Assembly (NCBI GenBank): GCA_902518985.1
Contig: CABYIF010000006.1
Location: 1 to 47,851, forward strand
DNA from: an uncultured Alphaproteobacteria bacterium
Lineage (GTDB): Bacteria; Pseudomonadota; Alphaproteobacteria; HIMB59; GCA-002718135
Length of the DNA stretch: 47,851 bases
Direction: 5' to 3'
Each line of letters starts with the position of its first letter. Positions within the stretch are counted from its first letter, which is position 1. The notes under the pieces were generated by a model. It was not told where the DNA came from and searched no databases. It saw only the letters and a list, made by a program, of their open reading frames with translations. Both the position numbers and the translations under genes were made by a program. Shown here piece by piece: positions 17,775-27,005 of this stretch.

Positions 17775-19015
17775 TACATTGCTCCAGCTATTGCATAATA
17801 AAATGCATCGTAGTTATTTAATTTTTCATTGCTTAAAAAAGAATTAATTTTTTTATTAGAGATGAAAGGCACCTCTCTCTCATGAAGCCCTCCATGAGAA
17901 CGCAGTGGTTCTTTTAACTTGCTGAGATCATGAGAACTTTCAGATGAGCCTATGGTCACATATTGAGACGACATACAAATAATATCTCCCATTCTATCTT
18001 TAGGTAAATCATACTCTTCACACCCAGCTTCATTAGAAACAACAACCTCTATTTCCTTTATTTTTTTTATCTCTTCCATAGCGTCATTAATTTTAGATTT
18101 ATCCTCTAAATAAATTGTTGCAAATGATCCTAGTGCACCGTGATGTACTACATAAGGATCAGTGATTGGAAGTATTACTTTTGAAAAATGATCACCAAAT
18201 TTTTTATCCAAAATGTCTTGGAGATATATTGCATTGGGTGAACCATCTGCTTTTGACTTAGGTTGCATTCCATGATCAGCAGTAATTATAATTGAGTTAT
18301 TATTTACATTTAATTCTCCAATATATTTATCAAACATAGCATAAAATGTATTTGCCACTTGATCGCCTGGTGCATATTTATGTTGAATAAAATCTGTTGT
18401 AGATAAATACATAATGTCAGGTTTAAATTCGTGAAGTAGCTTTACTCCCGCAGCCATGACAAACTCTGATAGACCTTGAGAATAGACATCAGGAACACCC
18501 ATACCAAGCCATTTATTAATGTTATCTATTCCATTTTCACTTATTGTTGCTTGATCTGATTTTTCTGAAGAAAAACAAATTGCTCGAGAGTCGTTAAAGT
18601 TAAGACCGTGGGATAATAATTTTCTTAGTTTATCTTTTGCGGTTACAATGGCAATCTTAGCTCCTTGCTCATAATATTTTTGAAAAATAGTTGGCGCTCT
18701 TAAAAACTGTGGATCATTCATCATAACTTCTTCTCCAGTAGATGGAGTATAAAAAAAATTGCCACAAATACCGTGAACTGAGCTAGGTCTTCCTGTAACA
18801 ATAGAAATATTATTGGGATTAGTAAAACTAGGGATAGCACTGTTTGCTAACAAATTTTCTCCAGTATTAATTATTTTATCTAAGTTAGGTGTTAAGTTTA
18901 ATTTTGACGCTTCCTCAAAGTATTCTTTTTGACTACCATCCAAACATATAACTATAGCTGTTGAAGTTGGAAATCCTGTGTAGATTCTTTCGTTAATTGT
19001 AATTGTTTGTGTCAT
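17774..19015 (-). CDS. phnA: Phosphonoacetate hydrolase
   Basis: PhnA is an alkaline phosphatase superfamily zinc enzyme that cleaves phosphonoacetate to acetate and phosphate. The 413-aa product has [10 protein letters not shown] (Asp26), IPSFTNPNN with Thr65 as nucleophile, [10 protein letters not shown] (Asp208, His212), ITADHGM (Asp247, His248) and SHGGLHE (His374). These match the published Sinorhizobium residues, as I remember them, at a constant offset of three. Length is normal. It is the first gene of the minus-strand phnA-phnY run and is divergent from the DMT gene. Confidence 0.95.
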   Translation of the reverse strand: MTQTITINERIYTGFPTSTAIVICLDGSQKEYFEEASKLNLTPNLDKIINTGENLLANSAIPSFTNPNNISIVTGRPSSVHGICGNFFYTPSTGEEVMMNDPQFLRAPTIFQKYYEQGAKIAIVTAKDKLRKLLSHGLNFNDSRAICFSSEKSDQATISENGIDNINKWLGMGVPDVYSQGLSEFVMAAGVKLLHEFKPDIMYLSTTDFIQHKYAPGDQVANTFYAMFDKYIGELNVNNNSIIITADHGMQPKSKADGSPNAIYLQDILDKKFGDHFSKVILPITDPYVVHHGALGSFATIYLEDKSKINDAMEEIKKIKEIEVVVSNEAGCEEYDLPKDRMGDIICMSSQYVTIGSSESSHDLSKLKEPLRSHGGLHEREVPFISNKKINSFLSNEKLNNYDAFYYAIAGAM

Positions 19016-19073
19016 ATTTTAAAAGTTCTTAAAACTGGTATCTATATTGATTTACCTATAAAATAAATAAGAT

Positions 19074-19916
19074 TTGTCTCTTAGTTTTGTTTTTTTAATT
19101 ATTATATTTGCTGCGTTCTGTCATGCAGGATGGAGCACGATAGTTAAGAAGAGTGAAAATGGATTAGCAATGATGGGAATAACATCAATCATAGAAATAA
19201 TAATATTTTTTCCCTTAATATTTACAGTGCCATTCCCAACAACAAGTATCTGGTTTTTTATTTTTGCAACAACTTTTTTGCATGGATTATATCGCTACAG
19301 CGTAGTTAAATCTTATCAGTACGGAGATCTTTCATTTGTGTATCCAATTGCAAGGGGTGGCTCAGTTCTAATTATTGGATTAATAAGTATATTAATTTTA
19401 GGCGTTGATATCAACTTAGCAGGTATTCTAGGTATTATTTTAATTTGTTTAGGATTGTTTATGATATCTTTTTTAACAGCTAAAAAATTTAATAGGTTTG
19501 CCTTCATCATTGCCACCACAACAGCTAGTTTAATAGCAACCTATACAATCTTAGATGGGATAGCAGTTAGAAGAAGTGTAAACCCATTAACTTTTATATA
19601 TTGGATGCTGTTATTAAATGGGATACCGATGCTTATTTATGCTTTTTTTTCACAAACTGGTTTACGAAAAAAAAACAGTTACAAAGTGAAGGATGGGATA
19701 GTCGCTGGGGTTCTTGCTATTCTGGGATATGGGCTCGTGGTGTGGTCAATGCAGTTTATTGAAATTGCGTATGTCTCAAGTATTCGTGAAATAAGCATAG
19801 TATTGGCTACTCTTCTAAGTTTTTACTTATTAAAAGAGACAGATGCTCAAAAACGGGTAGTACCATCAATTACAATATGTATAGGCATTACAATTTTATA
19901 TTTTCAAATAACTTAA
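19074..19916 (+). CDS. DMT/EamA permease, resembling phosphonate-associated phn_DUF6
   Basis: The 280-aa product has ten hydrophobic segments in the duplicated EamA layout, for example FHAGW-like FCHAGWSTIVKKS at the N-terminus and SSIREISIVLATLLSFYLLKE in the last repeat. A family of EamA-like proteins occurs beside phosphonate operons (TIGR03340, from memory), and the position divergent from phnA fits it. The likely start is TTG at 19074; no ATG stands near the expected N-terminus. It could move a phosphonate or a breakdown product. The 58-bp gap to phnA contains no clear operator. Confidence 0.72.
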   Translation: MSLSFVFLIIIFAAFCHAGWSTIVKKSENGLAMMGITSIIEIIIFFPLIFTVPFPTTSIWFFIFATTFLHGLYRYSVVKSYQYGDLSFVYPIARGGSVLIIGLISILILGVDINLAGILGIILICLGLFMISFLTAKKFNRFAFIIATTTASLIATYTILDGIAVRRSVNPLTFIYWMLLLNGIPMLIYAFFSQTGLRKKNSYKVKDGIVAGVLAILGYGLVVWSMQFIEIAYVSSIREISIVLATLLSFYLLKETDAQKRVVPSITICIGITILYFQIT

Positions 19917-19968
19917 AAAATTACGAAAATCCTAGACTATTGATATTTTTTTTTCTATAGCCAAAAAA

Positions 19969-20130
19969 GTGGAAGAAAATATAGTAAAAGTAAGCCCAGA
20001 AACTGAAACTATTTGTTGCGATGGCGGTGAAGATGGTTTAGGACATCCGGCAGTTTATTATACCTTTAATAATGAAAATAAAATTGTTTGTGGTTATTGT
20101 GGTAAAATATTTATTAAAAAAGAAGAATAG
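19969..20130 (+). CDS. zf-CHCC zinc-finger protein (NDUFS6-like)
   Basis: This 53-codon gene is too short for the ORF track. Reading from a GTG at 19969 gives a protein with the zf-CHCC pattern: Cys in ICCDGGEDGLGHPAVYY, then His, then VCGYCGKIF. The family includes the complex I accessory subunit NDUFS6 of mitochondria and alphaproteobacteria. The stop is 2 bases before the FYDLN-acid gene, so they are probably one transcript. GTG is the only reasonable start before the conserved part. Role in complex I is by family only. Confidence 0.85.
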   Translation: MEENIVKVSPETETICCDGGEDGLGHPAVYYTFNNENKIVCGYCGKIFIKKEE

Positions 20131-20132
20131 AA

Positions 20133-20486
20133 ATGTATAAAGAATCTTGGGGACTAAAAAGAATTTGTCCAATGTGTAGTAAACAATACTATGATCTTGG
20201 AAGAACAGAGCTTGAATGCCCTGAGTGTGGTAAAGAAATTGAAGTAACCACCATGACAAGACCAAGACGTGGAAGAAAACCAGGCAGTACAAATGCTGCA
20301 CCACTAACGAATCCTGTTCCTCCTAAACCTAAAGAAAAAGATGATGATCTTGATATTGAAAATTTAGATTTAGATAACAATGAAGATAATCTTGAGGATG
20401 ACACTGTTTTATTAGAAGATGAAACAGAAATTGACCCTGTCGTTGAAGGTATTAAGCCTAAAGAAGACGGTGAAGAAGAATATTAG
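20133..20486 (+). CDS. TIGR02300/FYDLN-acid zinc-ribbon protein
   Basis: The 117-aa product has the alphaproteobacterial family start WGLKRICPMCSKQYYDLGRTELECPECGKEI. Two CxxC pairs form a zinc ribbon, with YYDLG replacing the usual FYDLN. A basic patch RPRRGRKPGS follows, and the C-terminal half is strongly acidic (DDDLDIENLDLDNNEDNLEDD). The function is unknown in all organisms I know of. It sits directly after the zf-CHCC gene and before the MFS gene. Confidence 0.9.
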   Translation: MYKESWGLKRICPMCSKQYYDLGRTELECPECGKEIEVTTMTRPRRGRKPGSTNAAPLTNPVPPKPKEKDDDLDIENLDLDNNEDNLEDDTVLLEDETEIDPVVEGIKPKEDGEEEY

Positions 20487-20511
20487 TACCTACTAGAAAT
20501 TTTAAATAATT

Positions 20512-21750
20512 ATGTTTCCTATTTTACAAAAGACTTGGGCGCTTTTTTTTGGCTTTGGAATTATTTGTCTTGGACATGGTCTTCAAGGAACCCTAATTGG
20601 TGTAAGGTCTGTAATTGAAGGATTTAGTTTTATATCTGCAGGTCTTATTATTGCTGGATATTATGTAGGTTATTTAACAGGCGCATTAACTATTCCTATT
20701 TTTTTACAGAGAGTAGGACATATTAGAGTATTTGCTGCGCTAGCCTCACTTGCTTCCATTGCTATATTACTTCATTCAATATTTGTTCATCCTCACTCAT
20801 GGTTCTTTATTAGGATTATGACAGGAGTTAGTTTGTCAGGAATTTATGTAATCATGGAAAGCTGGTTGAATGATAGATCAACAAATCAAACAAGGGGACA
20901 ATTGTTATCAATTTATATGATTGTAACATTTGTATTCGTAGGTGCTGGACAATTTTTATTAAATTTAAGTGATCCAGCAAAAGTAGATTTATTTATTTTA
21001 GTTTCTGTACTTCTTTCTTTTGCATTATTGCCTATCTTACTTACAATTACTGAACAACCTAATACAACAAATCCTAAATATTTTTCTCTAAAAGAATTTT
21101 ATAAAGTTTCTCCATTTGGGTTTGTTGGTGCGTTGGCAACTGGACTATCTCATAGCGCAGTCTTTGGATATGGGGCCATATATGCAACATCAATTAATTT
21201 AAGCTTATTTCAGGTATCTTTATATATGACAATAATCTCCTCATTCGGTGCAATAGTTCAATGGCCAATTGGATACCTATCAGATAGGATTGATAGACGG
21301 GTAATTCTCATTGGAACAACTTTTGCAGCTGCAGGACTAAGTCTTATTTTTATTTTTGCAACTTTTTTACCAATTACGATATTTTTTGTAATGACTGCTT
21401 TGTTTTCATGTGCCTGCCTTCCGATGTATTCATTAGCTGTAGCTCACACAAATGATTTTTTACAACCAGATGAAATTGTCTCTGCAAGTGCTACTTTCAG
21501 TATAATTATTGGTATAGCTTCAATCATTGGTCCTTTAGCAGTATCAGGTTTTATGCAAATCCTTGGTCCTACTGGATATTTTATTTACTTATTTTTCATT
21601 CACAGTGCTCTAGGTTTATTTGGATTATACAGAATGACACAAAGGACTAAACCAAGAGACCTTGAATCACAATATACACCATTACCTAGAAATATTAGTC
21701 CTGCAGGTATGGAAATGAACCCTGTTACCGAGCCAACTGACGAGGAGTAA
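20512..21750 (+). CDS. MFS transporter
   Basis: The 412-aa product has 12 hydrophobic segments. It resembles the YcaD/YfkF-type MFS carriers, with GTLIGVRSVIEGFSFISAGLIIAGYYVGYLTG early, MESWLNDRSTNQTRGQLLSIYMI in the middle loop, and QWPIGYLSDRIDRRVILIG as the A-like motif in the second half. The C-terminal tail is cytoplasmic and polar. The substrate is unknown. Its end overlaps the convergent msrQ by 26 bases. Confidence 0.88.
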   Translation: MFPILQKTWALFFGFGIICLGHGLQGTLIGVRSVIEGFSFISAGLIIAGYYVGYLTGALTIPIFLQRVGHIRVFAALASLASIAILLHSIFVHPHSWFFIRIMTGVSLSGIYVIMESWLNDRSTNQTRGQLLSIYMIVTFVFVGAGQFLLNLSDPAKVDLFILVSVLLSFALLPILLTITEQPNTTNPKYFSLKEFYKVSPFGFVGALATGLSHSAVFGYGAIYATSINLSLFQVSLYMTIISSFGAIVQWPIGYLSDRIDRRVILIGTTFAAAGLSLIFIFATFLPITIFFVMTALFSCACLPMYSLAVAHTNDFLQPDEIVSASATFSIIIGIASIIGPLAVSGFMQILGPTGYFIYLFFIHSALGLFGLYRMTQRTKPRDLESQYTPLPRNISPAGMEMNPVTEPTDEE

Positions 21751-22330
21751 TCTTTTTGAAAACTCTATAAAGCAATAATAAAATTATTATTCCCATATAT
21801 ATTGCTGGTTCACTTTTGTTTGCTCTAACTAGCATATAAAAATGCATACTGGATAAAATTGCTGCTGGGTAAATTAAGTAATGAAGTTTTTTCCATAAGT
21901 TAAATCCTAGTTTTTTTACCATGCTATTTGTAGAGGTTACTGCGAGAGGTATAAGAAATAAAAAACTTATAAACCCGAAAGTTATAAATGGTCTTTTAAT
22001 GATATCTTTTATGATGAATTGTAAATCAAGAAAATGATCTAAAAAAATATAAGTCGAAAAGTGAAGTGATACATAATAAAAAGCAAAAAGCCCTATCATT
22101 CTTCTAAAAGTTGTTATGGATTTGAACGCTTTAATATGTGCTATTGAGGATATAACTAGTGTTAGTATTATTAGTCTTAATGCCATTAAACCAAACTCAT
22201 CCATTATCCTTTCAATTGGATTAACTCCTAAATTGCCATTAATAAATTGGTAAACCCAAAGAATACTTGGAAATAAAATTAGTAAAAATATGAAAGGCTT
22301 ACTATGATCAAAAATTTTTTTTGAAAACAT
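21725..22330 (-). CDS. msrQ: MsrQ heme-binding membrane subunit
   Basis: MsrQ (YedZ) is the six-helix heme protein that passes electrons to periplasmic MsrP. The 201-aa product has the ferric reductase-like layout: FKSITTFRRMIGLFAFYYVSLHFSTYIF with a heme His, RPFITFGFISFLFLIPLAVTSTNSMVKKLGFNLWKKLHYLIYPAAILSSMHFYML with two further His. It follows msrP with 3 bases between them. It is convergent with the MFS gene and overlaps its end. Confidence 0.93.
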   Translation of the reverse strand: MFSKKIFDHSKPFIFLLILFPSILWVYQFINGNLGVNPIERIMDEFGLMALRLIILTLVISSIAHIKAFKSITTFRRMIGLFAFYYVSLHFSTYIFLDHFLDLQFIIKDIIKRPFITFGFISFLFLIPLAVTSTNSMVKKLGFNLWKKLHYLIYPAAILSSMHFYMLVRANKSEPAIYMGIIILLLLYRVFKKITPRQLAR

Positions 22331-22333
22331 TTG

Positions 22334-23251
22334 TTAATAAAATTTTTTTAAATCTAAATCTTTGTAAAGATGTGCAACTTCCTCTTGATATCCATTAAAC
22401 ATTAAAGTCTCTCTTCTTTTGAATTCTCCAATTCTTCTTTCAGTTGATTGACTCCATCTAGGATGATCTACACCTGGATTAACATTAGCGTAAAAACCAT
22501 ATTCCCAAGGAGCAAGAGTTTCCCAGGAGGTTTCAGGTTGTTTATCTAAAAACCTAATTTCTACAATTGATTTAATTGATTTAAAGCCATACTTCCAAGG
22601 AACAACCAATCTTATAGGAGCACCATTTTGATTAGGCATCTCGTGTCCATATAAACCAGTTGCTAATATTGTTAATGGATTCATAGCTTCATCCATTCGC
22701 AGTCCTTCTCTATATGGCCAAATAATTGTTCTTTTATTTTGTCCTGGCATTTCTTCAGGTCTAAATACAGTTACAAATTGAATATATTTTGCCGAACTTA
22801 AAGGTTCGGCCATTTTTATAAGTTCAGATAATTGAAAGCCTTGCCAAGGAATAACCATAGACCACGCCTCAACACATCTTAATCGATATACTCTATCTTC
22901 TATTGTGACATTTGATAAAATTTTTTCTAAATCAAATGTTTGAGGTTTTTTTACTAAACCATCAATTTTTATTGACCATGGGTTAGGATTAAAATTTCCT
23001 GAGTTTAAATGCGGATGTTTTTTATGTGTGCCAAATTCGTAAAAATTATTATAAGTTGTGATTTCTTCATAAGAATTAAGTTTATCATTCTCGCTTAAAT
23101 ATTTATTGTAAATTGAAGTATCATTATCATGATTAGCGAAGGCCGAGAATGATACTGTTGCCAATAAAGCACTTGCTAATGAACCCTTGATGAACTTTCG
23201 TCTATTTAGGTAAGTTTTGTAGGGTGTAATCTCAGAACTTAAAATCTTCAT
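22334..23251 (-). CDS. msrP: MsrP periplasmic methionine-sulfoxide reductase
   Basis: MsrP (YedY) is a molybdopterin enzyme that repairs oxidised methionines in envelope proteins. The 305-aa product begins with a Tat signal (YLNRRKFIKGSLASALLATVSFSAFA). The Mo-binding Cys lies in YRLRCVEAWSMVIPWQGFQL, and APIRLVVPWKYGFKSIKSIV and NPGVDHPRWSQSTERRIG follow. Length and motif order are standard. It is the promoter-proximal gene of msrPQ. Confidence 0.95.
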   Translation of the reverse strand: MKILSSEITPYKTYLNRRKFIKGSLASALLATVSFSAFANHDNDTSIYNKYLSENDKLNSYEEITTYNNFYEFGTHKKHPHLNSGNFNPNPWSIKIDGLVKKPQTFDLEKILSNVTIEDRVYRLRCVEAWSMVIPWQGFQLSELIKMAEPLSSAKYIQFVTVFRPEEMPGQNKRTIIWPYREGLRMDEAMNPLTILATGLYGHEMPNQNGAPIRLVVPWKYGFKSIKSIVEIRFLDKQPETSWETLAPWEYGFYANVNPGVDHPRWSQSTERRIGEFKRRETLMFNGYQEEVAHLYKDLDLKKFY

Positions 23252-23337
23252 AATTTGAATATATATTAATAAATCTGAAATTGTAGTAATGTTAAGAACA
23301 TCTTTATCAAATCCATTTAAATTGTTAGTGTAAATCT

Positions 23338-25128
23338 ATGAAAAATCTATCGATCATAATACTTAGTGTTTTATTATTTTTAACGCCTATAAAATTTGCC
23401 AATGCAGATAAAGTCCATGGTATTGCAATGCATGGAACGCCAAAATATAACAGTAATTTTACACATTTAGATTATGTAAACCCTAATGCACCCAAGGGGG
23501 GTTCAGTAAAATTTGGATCATATGGTTCTTTCGACAATTTAAATAGAGTTGCCTTTAAGGGTTCTAAAGCTGCTGGCCTTGGTTATGTTAATGATACATT
23601 AATGAGGAGAGTGTGGGATGAAGCATTTTCTCTATATGGATTAATAGCTGAGAAGGTGGAATTACCTGCAGATAGATCTTCAATAACTTTTTATCTAAAT
23701 CCAAATGCAACTTTCCATGATGGTTCATTAATAACACGGAATGATGTTTTGTTTAGTCTAGAAACATTTCAAACTAAAGGTACTCCTAATCAGAAAAAAA
23801 CTTATGGAAAAGTTGTGAGAACTGAATTGATTGGAAATAATGGAATAAAAATGATTTTTGAAAATAATGAAGATAAAGAATTACCTCTTATTATTGCAGG
23901 CTTTTTACCAATCATTCCCAAAAAATTTTATGAAAATCTTGATGTCACAAAAACATTTTTAGATATACCGTTAGGAAGTGGCCCGTACAAAATTGATAGT
24001 CTCGATCCAGGACGTCAAATTAAATACAAGCGTGTAGAAGATTACTGGGCAAAAGATTTACCTGTGAATAAAGGTCTCTATAATTTTGATACAATTATTT
24101 ATGATTATTACAAGGATTCAAATGTGTTGGTTGAGGCTTTTAAAGTAGGCGAATATGACTTTAGAAGAGAATATAATGTTAAACGTTGGTTATCAGAATA
24201 CGATTTCAAAGCTGTTCAAAATGGTGATGTAATACTTACAGAAATGAATAATGATAGGCCGGTTGGAATGAATGGTCTCGTTATGAATACTAGACGTGAC
24301 ATATTTAATAACAGAAATGTCAGACTTGCCTTAAGTTATGCCTATGATCATGAATGGATAAACAAAACAATATATCAAAATGCATATGTGAGAACAGATA
24401 GTTATTTTGATAATTCACCATTAGCATCTTCAAACTTACCCTCTAAAAATGAATTGGAATTATTAAATGTATGGAAAGATGAAATTCCTGCAGAAGTATT
24501 TACGGAAACATTTACTCCTCCTACAACAGATGGAAGTGGTAACGATCGAAAAAATTTATTGAAGGCAAAAGAGATACTCGAAAAAGAGGGATGGTTTGTT
24601 GAAAATGGTAAACTTTTTAAAGATGATAAGGAATTCAAGTTTGAGTTCTTGATTGTCAGCCCATCTGATGAAAAAATTGCATTAGCATATCAAAGTAATT
24701 TAAAAAAACTTGGTATTACCATGGATGTAAGGACTGTTGATTCATCTCAGTATCAAGAACGTCTGTTAAGTTATGATTATGATATGATCAAAAGATACTG
24801 GGGAGTCAGTTTAAGTCCAGGAAATGAGCAACAATTCTATTGGGGGTCAGAAGTTGGTCAAAAAGATGGAAGCAGAAATTATCCTGGAATTAATAGTAAA
24901 GCTGTTGATGGATTAATCGAAAAACTAATTAGTGCAACAAATAGAGAAGAATTAACAACTGCAATTCATGCACTTGATAGAGTATTGTTATGGGGTCATT
25001 ATGTAATTCCTCTTTATCATAGTAACAAAGACAGAATTGCTTATTGGGATTTTTTTGAATATCCTGATGAGATTCCACTTTACGGAATTGTAATTGAATC
25101 TTGGTGGGTTAATAAAGATAAGCAATAA
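23338..25128 (+). CDS. YejA-like peptide ABC transporter binding protein
   Basis: A family 5 extracellular solute-binding protein of 596 aa with a signal peptide (residues 1-23, ending NADK). The start HGIAMHGTPKYNSNFTHLDYVNPNAPKGGSVKFG is close to YejA, which binds oligopeptides or microcin C-like compounds. Later blocks include FYLNPNATFHDGSLITRNDVLFSLETF and RLALSYAYDHEWIN. No permease or ATPase of this class is next to it; the following gene is a DMT carrier. So the binding protein is an orphan in this window. Confidence 0.9.
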   Translation: MKNLSIIILSVLLFLTPIKFANADKVHGIAMHGTPKYNSNFTHLDYVNPNAPKGGSVKFGSYGSFDNLNRVAFKGSKAAGLGYVNDTLMRRVWDEAFSLYGLIAEKVELPADRSSITFYLNPNATFHDGSLITRNDVLFSLETFQTKGTPNQKKTYGKVVRTELIGNNGIKMIFENNEDKELPLIIAGFLPIIPKKFYENLDVTKTFLDIPLGSGPYKIDSLDPGRQIKYKRVEDYWAKDLPVNKGLYNFDTIIYDYYKDSNVLVEAFKVGEYDFRREYNVKRWLSEYDFKAVQNGDVILTEMNNDRPVGMNGLVMNTRRDIFNNRNVRLALSYAYDHEWINKTIYQNAYVRTDSYFDNSPLASSNLPSKNELELLNVWKDEIPAEVFTETFTPPTTDGSGNDRKNLLKAKEILEKEGWFVENGKLFKDDKEFKFEFLIVSPSDEKIALAYQSNLKKLGITMDVRTVDSSQYQERLLSYDYDMIKRYWGVSLSPGNEQQFYWGSEVGQKDGSRNYPGINSKAVDGLIEKLISATNREELTTAIHALDRVLLWGHYVIPLYHSNKDRIAYWDFFEYPDEIPLYGIVIESWWVNKDKQ

Positions 25129-25149
25129 AATAATTTAATCAAAATTTGA

Positions 25150-26034
25150 ATGAGTCATACAAGAGCTAATATACTGATGTTAATTGCCTCACTTATTTGG
25201 GGTACTGCTTTTGTAAGCCAAACTACAGGAATGGGAACCATAGGCCCTTTTACTTTTAGCTTTGGAAGATTTTTTTTTGCTTTTTTAACAGTAATTCCAT
25301 TTGCAATTTATTTGGAACAGAAAAATGTTTTAAAAATATTAAATGATAGAAAAAAAGTTTATCTTTGTTTGGCTACAGGTTTTTTTCTTTTTGTAGGTAT
25401 GGGTCTACAACAATATGCTTTACAAAAATCTTTGATATCGAATGCTGCTTTTCTCAGCACTCTTTATGTTCCCTTTGTTGGTATAATTTCAAGATTTATA
25501 ATAAAAAAACAAGTACATTGGATTATCTGGATTGCTATTTTACTTTGTTTATATGGTTCATATCTTTTATCCTCTAATCAATCAGTTGAAATTCAACAAT
25601 CAGATTCACTCTTGTTTATAGCTGCTTTATTTTTTGCCTTACATATTATTTGTATTGATATTTTTATGAAAGAACTTAACAGTCCTTTTTTATTTGGAAG
25701 TATTCAGTATTTAATTGTTTTTATTTTATCTATGATCTTGGCTTTTATATGGGAGGAACCAAAACTCTCAAATATGCAAATTGAATGGTTTGAAATTTTA
25801 TACACTGGAATTTTTTCAGCTGGTATTGGATATACACTTCAAATTATTGCTCAATATAAAGCTAATCCTGCTCCAGCTGCTATTATTTTATCAATGGAGT
25901 CAGTCTTTGCTGCATTTGCAGGTTGGATACTTTTAAATCAAGTTTTAGACACACAAAAAATACTTGGATGCCTTGCAATATTTATTGGAGTCATTATAGT
26001 ACAACTTGTACCAATAATAATTAAACAAAAATGA
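25150..26034 (+). CDS. DMT/EamA family transporter
   Basis: The 294-aa product has ten transmembrane segments in two EamA repeats. The first has ANILMLIASLIWGTAFVSQTTGM and the second ends in the family motif PAPAAIILSMESVFAAFAGWILLNQVLDTQKILGC. Family members export or import metabolites such as amino acids or nucleosides. The last bases overlap the adenosine kinase-like gene by ATGA, so the two are coupled. A purine or nucleoside substrate is possible from context but not shown. Confidence 0.87.
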   Translation: MSHTRANILMLIASLIWGTAFVSQTTGMGTIGPFTFSFGRFFFAFLTVIPFAIYLEQKNVLKILNDRKKVYLCLATGFFLFVGMGLQQYALQKSLISNAAFLSTLYVPFVGIISRFIIKKQVHWIIWIAILLCLYGSYLLSSNQSVEIQQSDSLLFIAALFFALHIICIDIFMKELNSPFLFGSIQYLIVFILSMILAFIWEEPKLSNMQIEWFEILYTGIFSAGIGYTLQIIAQYKANPAPAAIILSMESVFAAFAGWILLNQVLDTQKILGCLAIFIGVIIVQLVPIIIKQK

Positions 26035-27005
26035 GTGATAAATTAGACGTAGTTGGAATTGGAAATGCCATGGTAGATGCCATAATTCCTTCCAATCAAA
26101 GCGAGATTGAAAAACATAAAATTAACAGAGATTCAATGAATCTTATTGATGAAAATTTAAAAAATAATTTACATGAAAGTTATTCTATCAGAGAAATGGC
26201 AGGTGGGGGTTCACTTGGTAACTCCATGTTTGGTATCACCTCTTTTGGTGGCAATGGAAGTTTTATTGGAAAAATTAAAAATGATGAAGTAGGAATTTTT
26301 CTTCAAAAAGATATGGTCAGAGAAGGTTTACAATTTCCCTTAGGGTTCACTTCGCCAGATATTTCTACAGGATGTTGCACAATTTTTGTTGAGGAAGATG
26401 GGACGAGAACAATGTGTACATTTTTAGGAGCAGGAACATTGATCGGACCAGATGATATTAATGATCAGCACATAAAAAATCATAAAATAGCTTATTTAGA
26501 AGGTTACTTGTGGGATAATGAAAATGCAAAAAAGGCAATGAAAAAAATGGTTGATATTTGTAAAGCAGATAATCAACAAATTGCTTTTACTTTGTCAGAT
26601 TTATTTTGTGTTGATAGGCATAGAGATTCTTTCAAAGAATTAATTGAGAATGATGTAGATATTCTTTTTGCTAATGAGGATGAAATTAAAGCTCAATCTG
26701 AAGAATCAAACTTTGACAATGCTATAGAATATGCAAAATCTTTAAAAATGACAGTAGCTATTACAAGGGCAGAGAAGGGCTCAGTTATTATAGAAAAGGA
26801 TAACGTAGTTGAGATAAATCCAATTCAAGTAGACAAAGTTGTTGATACAACTGGAGCTGGAGATCTTTATGCGGCTGGATTGTTGTTTGGTATTGCCAGA
26901 GAAAAAGACATTTCTACTTGTGGAAATTATGCCAGTATAGCTGCAGCGGAAATCATTTCACATTATGGTGCAAGACCTCTAGTGAAATTATCTAATTTAA
27001 TTTAG
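26031..27005 (+). CDS. PfkB-family adenosine kinase-like sugar/nucleoside kinase
   Basis: The 324-aa ribokinase-fold protein has DVVGIGNAMVDAIIP at the start, AGGGSLGNSMFGITSFGG for substrate binding, and DTTGAGDLYAAGLLFG near residue 275 with the catalytic Asp. ISHYGARPL at the end is common in alphaproteobacterial adenosine kinase-like proteins. It would phosphorylate adenosine or a related nucleoside. It overlaps the convergent adenosine deaminase gene by 14 bases, and such pairing supports purine salvage. Confidence 0.87.
   Translation: MSDKLDVVGIGNAMVDAIIPSNQSEIEKHKINRDSMNLIDENLKNNLHESYSIREMAGGGSLGNSMFGITSFGGNGSFIGKIKNDEVGIFLQKDMVREGLQFPLGFTSPDISTGCCTIFVEEDGTRTMCTFLGAGTLIGPDDINDQHIKNHKIAYLEGYLWDNENAKKAMKKMVDICKADNQQIAFTLSDLFCVDRHRDSFKELIENDVDILFANEDEIKAQSEESNFDNAIEYAKSLKMTVAITRAEKGSVIIEKDNVVEINPIQVDKVVDTTGAGDLYAAGLLFGIAREKDISTCGNYASIAAAEIISHYGARPLVKLSNLI

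Noticed and set aside
20038-20304. 88-aa minus-strand ORF
   Set aside because: It lies opposite the zf-CHCC and FYDLN-acid genes, which have clear family motifs; the ORF is a shadow.
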